DNA of 5,384 nucleotides from Candidatus Saccharibacteria bacterium CG_4_10_14_0_2_um_filter_52_9 (lineage in GTDB: Bacteria; Patescibacteriota; Saccharimonadia; Saccharimonadales; UBA4665). The number at the start of each line of letters is the position of its first letter. Position 1 is the stretch's first letter. The DNA lies in NCBI GenBank assembly GCA_002792275.1, contig PFOA01000044.1:1-5384 (forward strand), given 5' to 3'. A model generated the notes under the pieces. The model saw only the letters and a program-made list of their open reading frames with translations. It was not told the DNA's origin and did not search any database. The translations under genes and the position numbers were made by a program. Positions 1 through 4,498 of this stretch are shown in pieces.

Positions 1-757
1 CAACAACCTGTTAGAGTCTGCCCGGGAGCTGTACGCTACAGTTAGTATGCCGCTGAGGGTGCGGCTGAGCTACCGCGATGACTCCGATGCCTATCTCGGC
101 CTGCCGGAACTATGGAAGACTGCCCAGGAACAGCTCAAGAACGCTGTGGTGGCCAACAAACTGGATTACTTTGAAGAGACCGGCGAGGCGGCTTTTTATG
201 GGCCCAAAATTGATTTTATGGCTACCGATGCCATTGGCCGCGAGCACCAAGTGGCCACTGTACAGCTGGACTTTGTACAGCCGGAGCGTTTCAAGCTGGG
301 GTATATTGCCGATGATGGCTCGACCCGCCAGCCGGTAATGATCCACTGTGCCTTGCTGGGCTCGATTGAGCGCTTTCTGGCAGTCTATATTGAGCATACC
401 GCCGGACGTTTCCCGGTTTGGGTGGCTCCGGAGCAGGTTCGCGTCATCACCGTCAACCAAGAGCCAGCCACTGTCGACTTTGCCGACAAGGTATATAACT
501 CAGCCAAGGCACTCGGTTTGCGGCTGATGGTCGACAACTCCAACGAGTCAGTCGGCAAGAAGATACGAGCCTCGGAAATAGCCAAAGTCCCCTACACTAT
601 TGTGGTTGGCGACAAGGAAATCGCCAGCGGGGAAGTGGTGCCGCGTATCCGTAAAGACATGGCCGTTATGGAAGTGCCGCTGACCATTGGCATTGAGCAG
701 TTTTTGAAAACCGTGGCCAACGAGGCCAAGAGCCGTGTCCTCAAAACCTCTCTCTGA
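1..757 (+). CDS. thrS: Threonyl-tRNA synthetase, C-terminal part (5' truncated by window)
   Basis: Class II aminoacyl-tRNA synthetase that charges tRNA-Thr in the cytoplasm. The reading frame is open from base 2, so the gene starts before the window; about 251 C-terminal residues are visible of a usual 600 or so. Seen: the second half of the catalytic domain, with the AFYGPKIDF signature (bases about 188-214), the QLDFVQPERF segment (about 266-295), PVMIH, whose His (344-346) corresponds to the zinc-ligand His511 of E. coli ThrRS, and the motif 3-like GSIERF with its Arg. From about base 421 follows the anticodon-binding domain (WVAPEQVRV, then VGKKIRASEIAKVPYTIVVGDKE). Oddities: the Arg that normally follows the zinc-ligand His is Cys here (TGT, 347-349), and the usual WQCGTIQ reads HQVATVQ. 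The last 23 bp overlap the next gene. The internal ATG at 47 is not the gene start, because homology continues upstream of it. Confidence 0.97.
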   Translation, partial: NNLLESARELYATVSMPLRVRLSYRDDSDAYLGLPELWKTAQEQLKNAVVANKLDYFEETGEAAFYGPKIDFMATDAIGREHQVATVQLDFVQPERFKLGYIADDGSTRQPVMIHCALLGSIERFLAVYIEHTAGRFPVWVAPEQVRVITVNQEPATVDFADKVYNSAKALGLRLMVDNSNESVGKKIRASEIAKVPYTIVVGDKEIASGEVVPRIRKDMAVMEVPLTIGIEQFLKTVANEAKSRVLKTSL

Positions 758-1010
758 AGCCGGATTCCGGCAAATGGTGGAGGCACTAGTGGCGCAAATC
801 CCGCAGGGCAGGGTGATGACCTATGGCCAGCTGGCGGCGTTATGCGGTAACGCCCGGGCGGCCCGGATTGTCGGCGGCATAGCCCACTTTGGTGATCCGG
901 ACCTGCCTTGGCAGAGGGTGGTAAATAAGCAGGGCGGGCTGGCCAGCGGCTACCCCGGCGGCCACCTTCCGGGGAGTGATACACTGCGTGTATCATCCGT
1001 GTATCAATGA
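735..1010 (+). CDS. Alkyltransferase-like (ATL) protein, MGMT-related, short C-terminus
   Basis: A 91-residue protein matching the DNA-binding domain of O6-alkylguanine-DNA alkyltransferase. Seen: IPQGRVMTYGQLA (residues 22-34, with the nucleotide-flipping Tyr30), RAARIVGG (41-48, Arg44 in the arginine-finger position) and LPWQRVVN (57-64). The methyl-acceptor motif PCHR is PWQR, with Trp for the catalytic Cys, which is the hallmark of ATL proteins. These bind O6-alkylguanine without repairing it and are thought to hand lesions to nucleotide excision repair. The start is GTG, with GAGG at 722-725 nine bases upstream, inside the end of thrS. After GYPGG (72-76) family members normally continue for about 25 residues with a LLEAEGV-like helix. 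Here a 15-residue unrelated tail ends at TGA, and no other frame supplies the missing part. The stop overlaps the miaA start (ATGA). Function as a damage sensor is inferred from family. Confidence 0.85.
   Translation: MSSKPLSEAGFRQMVEALVAQIPQGRVMTYGQLAALCGNARAARIVGGIAHFGDPDLPWQRVVNKQGGLASGYPGGHLPGSDTLRVSSVYQ
977..1006. repeat. Inverted repeat plus third copy just before miaA start
   Basis: TGATACAC (977-984) and GTGTATCA (988-995) form a perfect 8-bp inverted repeat around a 3-base loop. The right arm is repeated exactly at 999-1006, ending on the base before the miaA ATG (1007). The left arm could therefore pair with either downstream copy, giving two alternative RNA hairpins. The distal pairing would place the miaA start directly beside a stem. 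The segment also encodes the non-conserved tail of the ATL protein. TATCAT at 991-996 resembles a -10 element ten bases before the ATG, but no -35 is visible. Confidence 0.6.
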
Positions 1011-1888
1011 CGAAAAGTAGAAGTCCATTACTGGTAATTGTTGGGGAAACGGCGTCGGGCAAAACGGCGCTGGCTATAGAGCTGGCCAAGCAGTTTAACG
1101 GTGAGGTTATCTGTGCCGACAGCTGGACGGTGCGGCGCGAGGTTAACATCGGTACCGCCAAGCCGACAGCCGAAGAGCGGGCGGCTGTGCCACACCACCT
1201 GCTAGACGTGGCCGATCCGGACGAGGACTTCACGGCCGCCGTCTTCAAAGATCTGGCCAACCAGGCCATCCAAGACATCACCAGCAGAGGTAAACTGCCC
1301 ATCATGGTCGGCGGCAGTGGGCTATATATAGACGGCGTACTTTATGATTACGGTTTCCTACCGGCAGGTGACCGCGGTGACAGGCAAGAGTTGAATAGCC
1401 TGTCAGCCGGGGAATTATTAAACAAAATCAACGGCCTGGGCCTTGACCCGGGCGCCGTCGATACCGGAAATAAACGTCGTTTGATCAGGCTGATCGAGAC
1501 CAATGGCGCCCAGCCAACCAAAACTGGACTGCGAGCGAACACATTGATACTGGGCATCAGGCCCGATCGTGCAACTTTGGAGCAACGCATTACAAGTCGA
1601 GTCGATGCCATGCTGGCGGCCGGTCTGGAGGCCGAAGTTCGCGGCCTGGTTGAACGTTATGGCTGGGACTGCGAAGCCCTGAAGGGCGTGGGCTATGCGC
1701 AGTGGCAAGGCTACTTTGAGGGCACCGAAAACGCCGAACAAAGCCACCAAAAGATCATAAAAGCCAGCCTCGATCTGGCTAAACGCCAGCGCACCTGGTT
1801 TAAACGAAACAAAAGTATTTACTGGTTTGACGCCCCCGTTAATTGGCATGATGTTGTAGAGTTCGTGACAACATATTTGCATACCTAA
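1007..1888 (+). CDS. miaA: tRNA dimethylallyltransferase MiaA
   Basis: Transfers a dimethylallyl group from DMAPP to N6 of A37 in tRNAs that read UNN codons, which stabilises codon-anticodon pairing. 293 residues, slightly shorter than the usual 300-320, with the loss in the middle insertion domain. Seen: P-loop GETASGKT (residues 13-20), DS (38-39) and IGTAKP (48-53), PHHLLDVADP (62-71), VGGSGLYI (101-108), KRRLIRLIE (156-164), ILGIRPDR (181-188), RVDAMLAAGLEAEV (198-211), LKGVGYAQW (225-233) and AKRQRTWFKR (258-267) near the C-terminus. Odd: the usual DSMQVYRGMDIGTAKP reads DSWTVRREVNIGTAKP, so the conserved Tyr after the catalytic Asp is Arg43. The start overlaps the ATL stop as ATGA and has no Shine-Dalgarno, so translation is probably coupled. 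It ends 37 bp before the next gene with no terminator-like hairpin. Confidence 0.96.
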   Translation: MTKSRSPLLVIVGETASGKTALAIELAKQFNGEVICADSWTVRREVNIGTAKPTAEERAAVPHHLLDVADPDEDFTAAVFKDLANQAIQDITSRGKLPIMVGGSGLYIDGVLYDYGFLPAGDRGDRQELNSLSAGELLNKINGLGLDPGAVDTGNKRRLIRLIETNGAQPTKTGLRANTLILGIRPDRATLEQRITSRVDAMLAAGLEAEVRGLVERYGWDCEALKGVGYAQWQGYFEGTENAEQSHQKIIKASLDLAKRQRTWFKRNKSIYWFDAPVNWHDVVEFVTTYLHT

Positions 1889-1890
1889 GG

Positions 1891-1919
1891 TTCACTATCG
1901 CACCAAACTTTGCTACACT
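1891..1919 (+). promoter_or_regulatory. Promoter of the winged-helix regulator gene (leaderless type)
   Basis: TTCACT (1891-1896, -35, four of six matches to TTGACA) lies 17 bp before TACACT (1914-1919, -10). The -10 is preceded by TGC, forming an extended -10. Only six bases separate it from the ATG at 1926, so transcription should begin at or within a base or two of the start codon. No Shine-Dalgarno fits in the gap. Position and spacing are seen; leaderless expression is inferred. Confidence 0.7.
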
Positions 1920-1925
1920 ACGAAC

Positions 1926-2579
1926 ATGATTGAGCAACTCTTTGGGTCAAAAACGCGGGTCAAGCTTTTACAGCTTTTTTACAGCAATCCGAACCGGTCT
2001 TTTTATGTCCGCGAAATCACCCGTAAAATCGACGAGCAAATTAACTCAGTGCGTCGCGAACTCAGCAACCTGCTGGCCATCGGCATCATCACATCCGACA
2101 ACAACAACAACAAACTCTACTACGAGGTCAACCAGGCCTTCGAGTATTACTCACCCTTAAAGCAAATTTTTGGCGGCGGCGTAAAAAAGACCAAAAAAGC
2201 TACCGACACCGATGAAGCCGAGCAGGAACTAGACCTGCGCAGTGTTGGCCACATTGACCTGGCAGTCTACACCGGCCAGTTTACCCGTGATGAAGCCACC
2301 GGTATCGATCTATTAATCGTTGGTGAAATCAACCCCAACGCCCTGCAAAAATACGTCGACGATCTGGAATCTAAAGAGAACAAGTCCATTCGCTACACCT
2401 CTATGAGTCTGTCCGACTTCCGTTATCGCCAACAGATTCGCGATCGCTTTGTAACCGCTGTCGCCCAATCAAAAAAACAAGTTTTGGTAGACCTGCATAA
2501 CCTGCTGGCCGAAGTGGCCGAATCAACCGAAGCATCAGAAGAAACTAAAGAAGAAACTAAAGAAGAAAAGGAAGCCTAG
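1926..2579 (+). CDS. Winged-helix regulator with degenerate nucleotidyltransferase-like domain
   Basis: 217-residue putative transcriptional regulator. Residues 1-70 form an ArsR/MarR-like winged helix (FGSKTRVKLLQLFYSNP, FYVREITRKI, then a recognition-helix segment INSVRRELSNLLAIGII and a wing ending KLYYEVN). A charged linker (about 84-105) follows, then a domain at about 107-195 (IDLAVYTGQFTRD, GIDLLIVGEIN, LQKYVDDLE, MSLSDFRYRQQIRD) with the layout of a minimal nucleotidyltransferase. The usual GS pair reads GQ and only one Asp remains of the D-x-D metal pair, so catalysis is unlikely. I remember this HTH plus NTase-like architecture as common in CPR genomes, with unknown ligand and targets. 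The tail is low-complexity acidic (EETK repeats). ATG at 1926 is set by the promoter position. The MBL gene follows 2 bp after the stop, so the two are almost certainly co-transcribed. Confidence 0.8.
   Translation: MIEQLFGSKTRVKLLQLFYSNPNRSFYVREITRKIDEQINSVRRELSNLLAIGIITSDNNNNKLYYEVNQAFEYYSPLKQIFGGGVKKTKKATDTDEAEQELDLRSVGHIDLAVYTGQFTRDEATGIDLLIVGEINPNALQKYVDDLESKENKSIRYTSMSLSDFRYRQQIRDRFVTAVAQSKKQVLVDLHNLLAEVAESTEASEETKEETKEEKEA
2538..2570 (+). repeat. 12-bp tandem repeat encoding EETK units
   Basis: GAAGAAACTAAA occurs twice head to tail (2538-2549, 2550-2561), followed by a partial third unit GAAGAAAAG (2562-2570). It encodes the charged C-terminal tail EETK-EETK-EEK of the regulator. The third unit also contributes the purine-rich AAGGA (2568-2572) that is the likely ribosome binding site for the next gene. 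Copy-number change would alter the tail in whole codons. Confidence 0.75.
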
Positions 2580-2581
2580 TT

Positions 2582-3196
2582 TTGGAGCTACAATTTTACG
2601 GGGCGAACTGCATTAGCCTGACCTACAAGGGTGCGCGCATTGTTATTGACGATAACCTGGCCGATCTGGGCGGCAAGTCTGTCGTTAAGCCGAACGATGT
2701 CACCCTTTTCACCGGAGCCCATGGTGCGCCGGCCGGCCGCCTGTCTTTCGACAGCCCCGGCGAGTACGAAGTATCCGACATTTCAGTAGTCGGTATTCCG
2801 GCTCGGGCGCATATCGACGAAGGCGGCACCAACGCCACGATGTTCAAACTGATCGTAGGTGATCAGAGCGTGCTGGTTACCGGTCACATTCATCCTGACC
2901 TCAGCGAGAGTCAGCTGGAAACCATCGGTATTGTTGATGTGCTGGTAGTACCGGTTGGCGGCAGCGGTTACACCACTGATCCGATCGGTGCCCTGAAGCT
3001 GATAAAAGAGATTGAGCCTAAATTGGTTATTCCGACACATTACGATGATAAAGCTCTGAAATTCCCGGTACCCCAGGTTGATCTGGCCCACGCCCTCAGA
3101 GAGCTGGCCATGGAGCCCAAAGAAACGCTCAGTAAGTTAAAAGTTAAGCCGGCCGAGCTATCGGACGTTACGCAACTGATTATTTTACAGGGGTAA
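2582..3196 (+). CDS. Metallo-beta-lactamase-fold protein lacking the HxHxDH motif
   Basis: 204-residue cytoplasmic protein of the UlaG/L-ascorbate-6-phosphate-lactonase-like branch of the MBL fold. Seen: N-terminal strand LQFYGANCISLTYKGARIVIDD (residues 3-24), FDSPGEYEV (56-64), GTNATMFKLIVGDQSVLVTG (82-101), VDVLVVPVGGSGYTTDPIGALKLIKEIEPKLVIPTHYDD (118-156). The segment that should carry HxHxDH reads TLFTGAHGAP (41-50), with one His and no Asp. The usual LGDLG metal Asp is His in TGHIHPDL (100-107). His153 of THYDD is retained. Two-metal hydrolase activity is therefore doubtful; it may be a binding or regulatory protein. TTG start with AAGGA at 2568-2572, nine bases upstream, and only 2 bp after the regulator's stop; no ATG alternative preserves the N-terminal strand. 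It overlaps the convergent rpmB by 17 bp. The lost activity is inference from missing residues. Confidence 0.8.
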   Translation: MELQFYGANCISLTYKGARIVIDDNLADLGGKSVVKPNDVTLFTGAHGAPAGRLSFDSPGEYEVSDISVVGIPARAHIDEGGTNATMFKLIVGDQSVLVTGHIHPDLSESQLETIGIVDVLVVPVGGSGYTTDPIGALKLIKEIEPKLVIPTHYDDKALKFPVPQVDLAHALRELAMEPKETLSKLKVKPAELSDVTQLIILQG

Positions 3197-3380
3197 GCAG
3201 GCTCTTTTTCTTGAGGGTGCGGATGGCCTGGGTACTAAGCTTCATTTTGACCTTTTTGCCGTCGACCATGATGGTTTTGGACTGAAGATTGGGCTTCCAG
3301 ACTTTTTTGGTATGGCGCTGTGAAAAACTGACATTACTGCCGTACTGCTTGCCCTTACCGGTGAGATCACACTTTTGCAT
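3180..3380 (-). CDS. rpmB: 50S ribosomal protein L28
   Basis: 66-residue basic protein of the large ribosomal subunit. Seen: MQKCDLTGKGKQYGSNVSFS (residues 1-20), then the strongly conserved HTKKVWKPNLQ (23-33) and the basic C-terminal part with KMKLSTQAIRTLKKK (45-59). Only one Cys is present, so this is the zinc-less form; the CxxC pairs of C-plus L28 proteins are absent. It is a single-gene unit, the only minus-strand gene in the window. Its promoter lies directly against the ATG, with no Shine-Dalgarno, so translation probably starts on a leaderless mRNA. Its 3' end runs 17 bp into the convergent MBL gene with no terminator hairpin between them. Confidence 0.95.
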   Translation of the reverse strand: MQKCDLTGKGKQYGSNVSFSQRHTKKVWKPNLQSKTIMVDGKKVKMKLSTQAIRTLKKKSLLTPVK

Positions 3381-3413
3381 AGGGGTTAATTGTAGCCGAA
3401 ATCTACCCCTATG
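3378..3413. promoter_or_regulatory. 9-bp inverted repeat framing the rpmB -10 box (possible operator)
   Basis: CATAGGGGT (3378-3386) and ACCCCTATG (3405-3413) are exact reverse complements separated by 18 bp. On the rpmB strand the first arm begins in the last bases of the -35 and the second arm includes the rpmB ATG; the -10 lies between them. Arm centres are 27 bp apart, so a protein dimer would contact sites between two and three helical turns apart. If the leaderless start is right, the RNA contains only one arm, so the repeat would act in DNA rather than as an RNA hairpin. Binding by a repressor is inference. Confidence 0.5.
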
Positions 3414-3417
3414 TCAA
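3389..3417 (-). promoter_or_regulatory. rpmB promoter (leaderless type)
   Basis: Read on the minus strand, a perfect -35 TTGACA (complement of 3412-3417), exactly 17 bp of spacer and TACAAT (complement of 3389-3394) precede the rpmB ATG. Eight bases lie between the -10 and the ATG. The expected transcription start is therefore at or one to two bases before the start codon. This is the best sigma-70-type promoter in the window, as expected for a ribosomal protein gene. Confidence 0.85.
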
Positions 3418-3436
3418 CGGATTAGCCTCTTGCCAG

Positions 3437-3465
3437 TTGACAAATAATCCCGGTAGTTGTATTAA
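3437..3465 (+). promoter_or_regulatory. Promoter of the zinc-ribbon gene
   Basis: A perfect -35 TTGACA (3437-3442) is followed after 17 bp by TATTAA (3460-3465), four of six matches to TATAAT, predicting a start near 3472 and a leader of about 15 bases without Shine-Dalgarno. An alternative pair, TTGTAT (3457-3462) and TAAATA (3479-3484) with a 16-bp spacer, would lie directly against the ATG like the other promoters here. The choice cannot be made from sequence. The -35 is back to back with that of rpmB, 19 bp apart. Confidence 0.55.
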
Positions 3466-3486
3466 TTGACTAGATAGATAAATACT

Positions 3487-3819
3487 ATGGATAAATTTGA
3501 GCAAAAACCATTCTCAATAGACGAACCAAGGGAGTTACATATTTGCCCTGCCTGTGACTCGGACTTCGTCTATCCTGATTATTGGGATATACTTGACGGC
3601 GGACAGGTTGAATTAGACTTGCACTGTCATCAGTGTGAGTGGACGGATACAGAAGTTGTTAGCATGGAAACCGTGGAACGCTTTGATGATGCGATTGGAA
3701 GAAGTATTAAAGTAATTGAGGATAGCCTAGAGCGCATGGAACGTACAAATATGAAAGCCGCAGTTGCTAGTTTTGTCAGCGCACTCGAGACTGGCTTAAT
3801 CCTTCCCGAAGACTTTTGA
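3487..3819 (+). CDS. Small zinc-ribbon protein, actinobacterial-like family, function unknown
   Basis: 110-residue soluble protein. Seen: a four-cysteine zinc-ribbon pattern, CPAC (Cys20, Cys23) and CHQC (Cys47, Cys50), with an intervening acidic stretch VYPDYWDILDGGQVELDLH, then a helical half (residues 60-102: ETVERFDDAIGRSIKVIEDSLERMERTNMKAAVASFVSALETG) and a terminal ILPEDF. The N-terminal pattern (SIDEPRELHICPAC), CEW after the second pair, RTNM and the final LPEDF closely resemble a small uncharacterised family I remember from Actinobacteria, especially Thermoleophilia; this is memory, not a search. GC is about 44% by hand count, lower than the flanking genes that I spot-checked (about 50% or more). 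It has its own promoter and stands between rpmB and the protease gene. Recent transfer from an actinobacterium, possibly a host, is a hypothesis. I assign no function. Confidence 0.8.
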   Translation: MDKFEQKPFSIDEPRELHICPACDSDFVYPDYWDILDGGQVELDLHCHQCEWTDTEVVSMETVERFDDAIGRSIKVIEDSLERMERTNMKAAVASFVSALETGLILPEDF

Positions 3820-3850
3820 GGCTAAATCCGCCCGGATGAATGCTGTCGCT

Positions 3851-3859
3851 TGCTACAAT
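3851..3859 (+). promoter_or_regulatory. Extended -10 promoter of the M50 protease gene (leaderless type)
   Basis: TGCTACAAT: TGC at 3851-3853 followed by TACAAT at 3854-3859, five of six matches to TATAAT. Nothing like a -35 lies 16-18 bp upstream (CCCGGA at 17 bp), so it would depend on the extended -10. Seven bases separate it from the ATG at 3867. It overlaps the upstream in-frame ATG at 3840, which argues that 3867 is the true start. Confidence 0.65.
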
Positions 3860-3866
3860 AGAGCCT

Positions 3867-4496
3867 ATGCTTAGTAACTTATCCGGTGGCGACTTGCTGG
3901 TCGTTTTGGTGTCGATCATTGTTTCGCTGACTATTCACGAAGCGATGCACGGATTTATGGCACACTGGCTGGGTGATGACACGGCTCACCGGGAGGGGCG
4001 GCTAACGCTCAACCCGCTGGCTCACATCGATACCGTCACCACTATTTTGTTGCCGATGGTATTGATTCTGCTGCACGCGCCACCGATTCTGGCGGCCAAA
4101 CCGGTGCCGTTTAATCCGGACAGGCTGAAATATGATGAATACGGCGCCGCGCTGGTAGCCCTCGCCGGCCCGCTTACCAACCTGGCCTTGGCGGCCCTCG
4201 CCGCGCTGGTTTTTCGTGGCTGGGGATCGGAACTTAGTAGTACGATTAACAACGCTATTGTTATATTTACCTCTATAAATATCGGCTTCTTCGTCTTTAA
4301 CATGATTCCTTTCCCACCGTTGGACGGGTCACGCTTGTTATATGCCTTCGCGCCTGAGCCGCTACGAGGCGTGATGGATCAAATCGAAGCCGCCGGCTTT
4401 ATGTTCCTGCTGATCGTCTTATTATTCGGCTTCCAGTTTATTGCTGGCCCGGTCGGCAACATCATGGAGTCATTTCTGCGCTTTCTGCTGGTATAA
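3867..4496 (+). CDS. Site-2-protease-like M50 membrane metalloprotease
   Basis: 209-residue integral membrane zinc metalloprotease of the short rhomboid-sized M50 branch, predicted to cut substrates inside the membrane. Numbered from the ATG at 3867: the first hydrophobic segment (about 9-23) runs into HEAMH (24-28, HExxH with catalytic Glu25), then GRLTLNPLAHID (44-55), a second segment (about 56-70), ALAGPLTNLALAALAAL (98-114), a segment about 128-147 leading to NMIPFPPLDGSRLL (145-158), whose Asp153 is the third zinc ligand, and a last segment (about 177-195). All metal and catalytic motifs are intact. No PDZ or CBS domain is fused. An in-frame ATG at 3840 would add nine residues, but the promoter -10 sits between the two, so I prefer 3867. 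The stop TAA is part of the next gene's -10. Substrate unknown. Confidence 0.92.
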   Translation: MLSNLSGGDLLVVLVSIIVSLTIHEAMHGFMAHWLGDDTAHREGRLTLNPLAHIDTVTTILLPMVLILLHAPPILAAKPVPFNPDRLKYDEYGAALVALAGPLTNLALAALAALVFRGWGSELSSTINNAIVIFTSINIGFFVFNMIPFPPLDGSRLLYAFAPEPLRGVMDQIEAAGFMFLLIVLLFGFQFIAGPVGNIMESFLRFLLV

Positions 4497-4497
4497 T
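4489..4497 (+). promoter_or_regulatory. Promoter of the peptidoglycan-binding membrane protein gene
   Basis: TGGTATAAT: a consensus TATAAT (4492-4497) with an extended TGG, spanning the last codons and stop of the protease gene. The -35 region (GTCATT at 17 bp) is poor. The expected start is around 4503-4505, giving a leader of about 74 bases, unlike the leaderless promoters elsewhere in the window. Confidence 0.6.
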
Positions 4498-4498
4498 A

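Noticed and set aside
35..49. GCTACAGT followed by ATG at 47, resembling the promoter/start pattern seen at three other genes
   Set aside because: ThrRS homology runs continuously from base 2 through the ATG, and the spacing to ATG is only four bases; most likely chance.
592..1305. Long minus-strand open frame (237 codons)
   Set aside because: It lies entirely opposite thrS, the ATL gene and miaA, and its product has no recognisable domain; a GC-driven shadow frame.
2885..2899. HIHPD in the MBL protein read as the canonical HxHxDH metal motif
   Set aside because: It occurs at residues 102-106, where the family has the LGDLG segment, not after the first strands where HxHxDH belongs; likely a local substitution rather than the classic motif.
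3826..3837. ATCCG-CC-CGGAT palindrome after the zinc-ribbon gene as a terminator
   Set aside because: The stem is four or five pairs with a tiny loop and no following T-run; too weak to call.
3840..3866. Upstream ATG start for the M50 protease
   Set aside because: The extended -10 TGCTACAAT lies between the two ATGs, so an mRNA from it would not contain the 3840 start, and the extra nine residues match nothing conserved.
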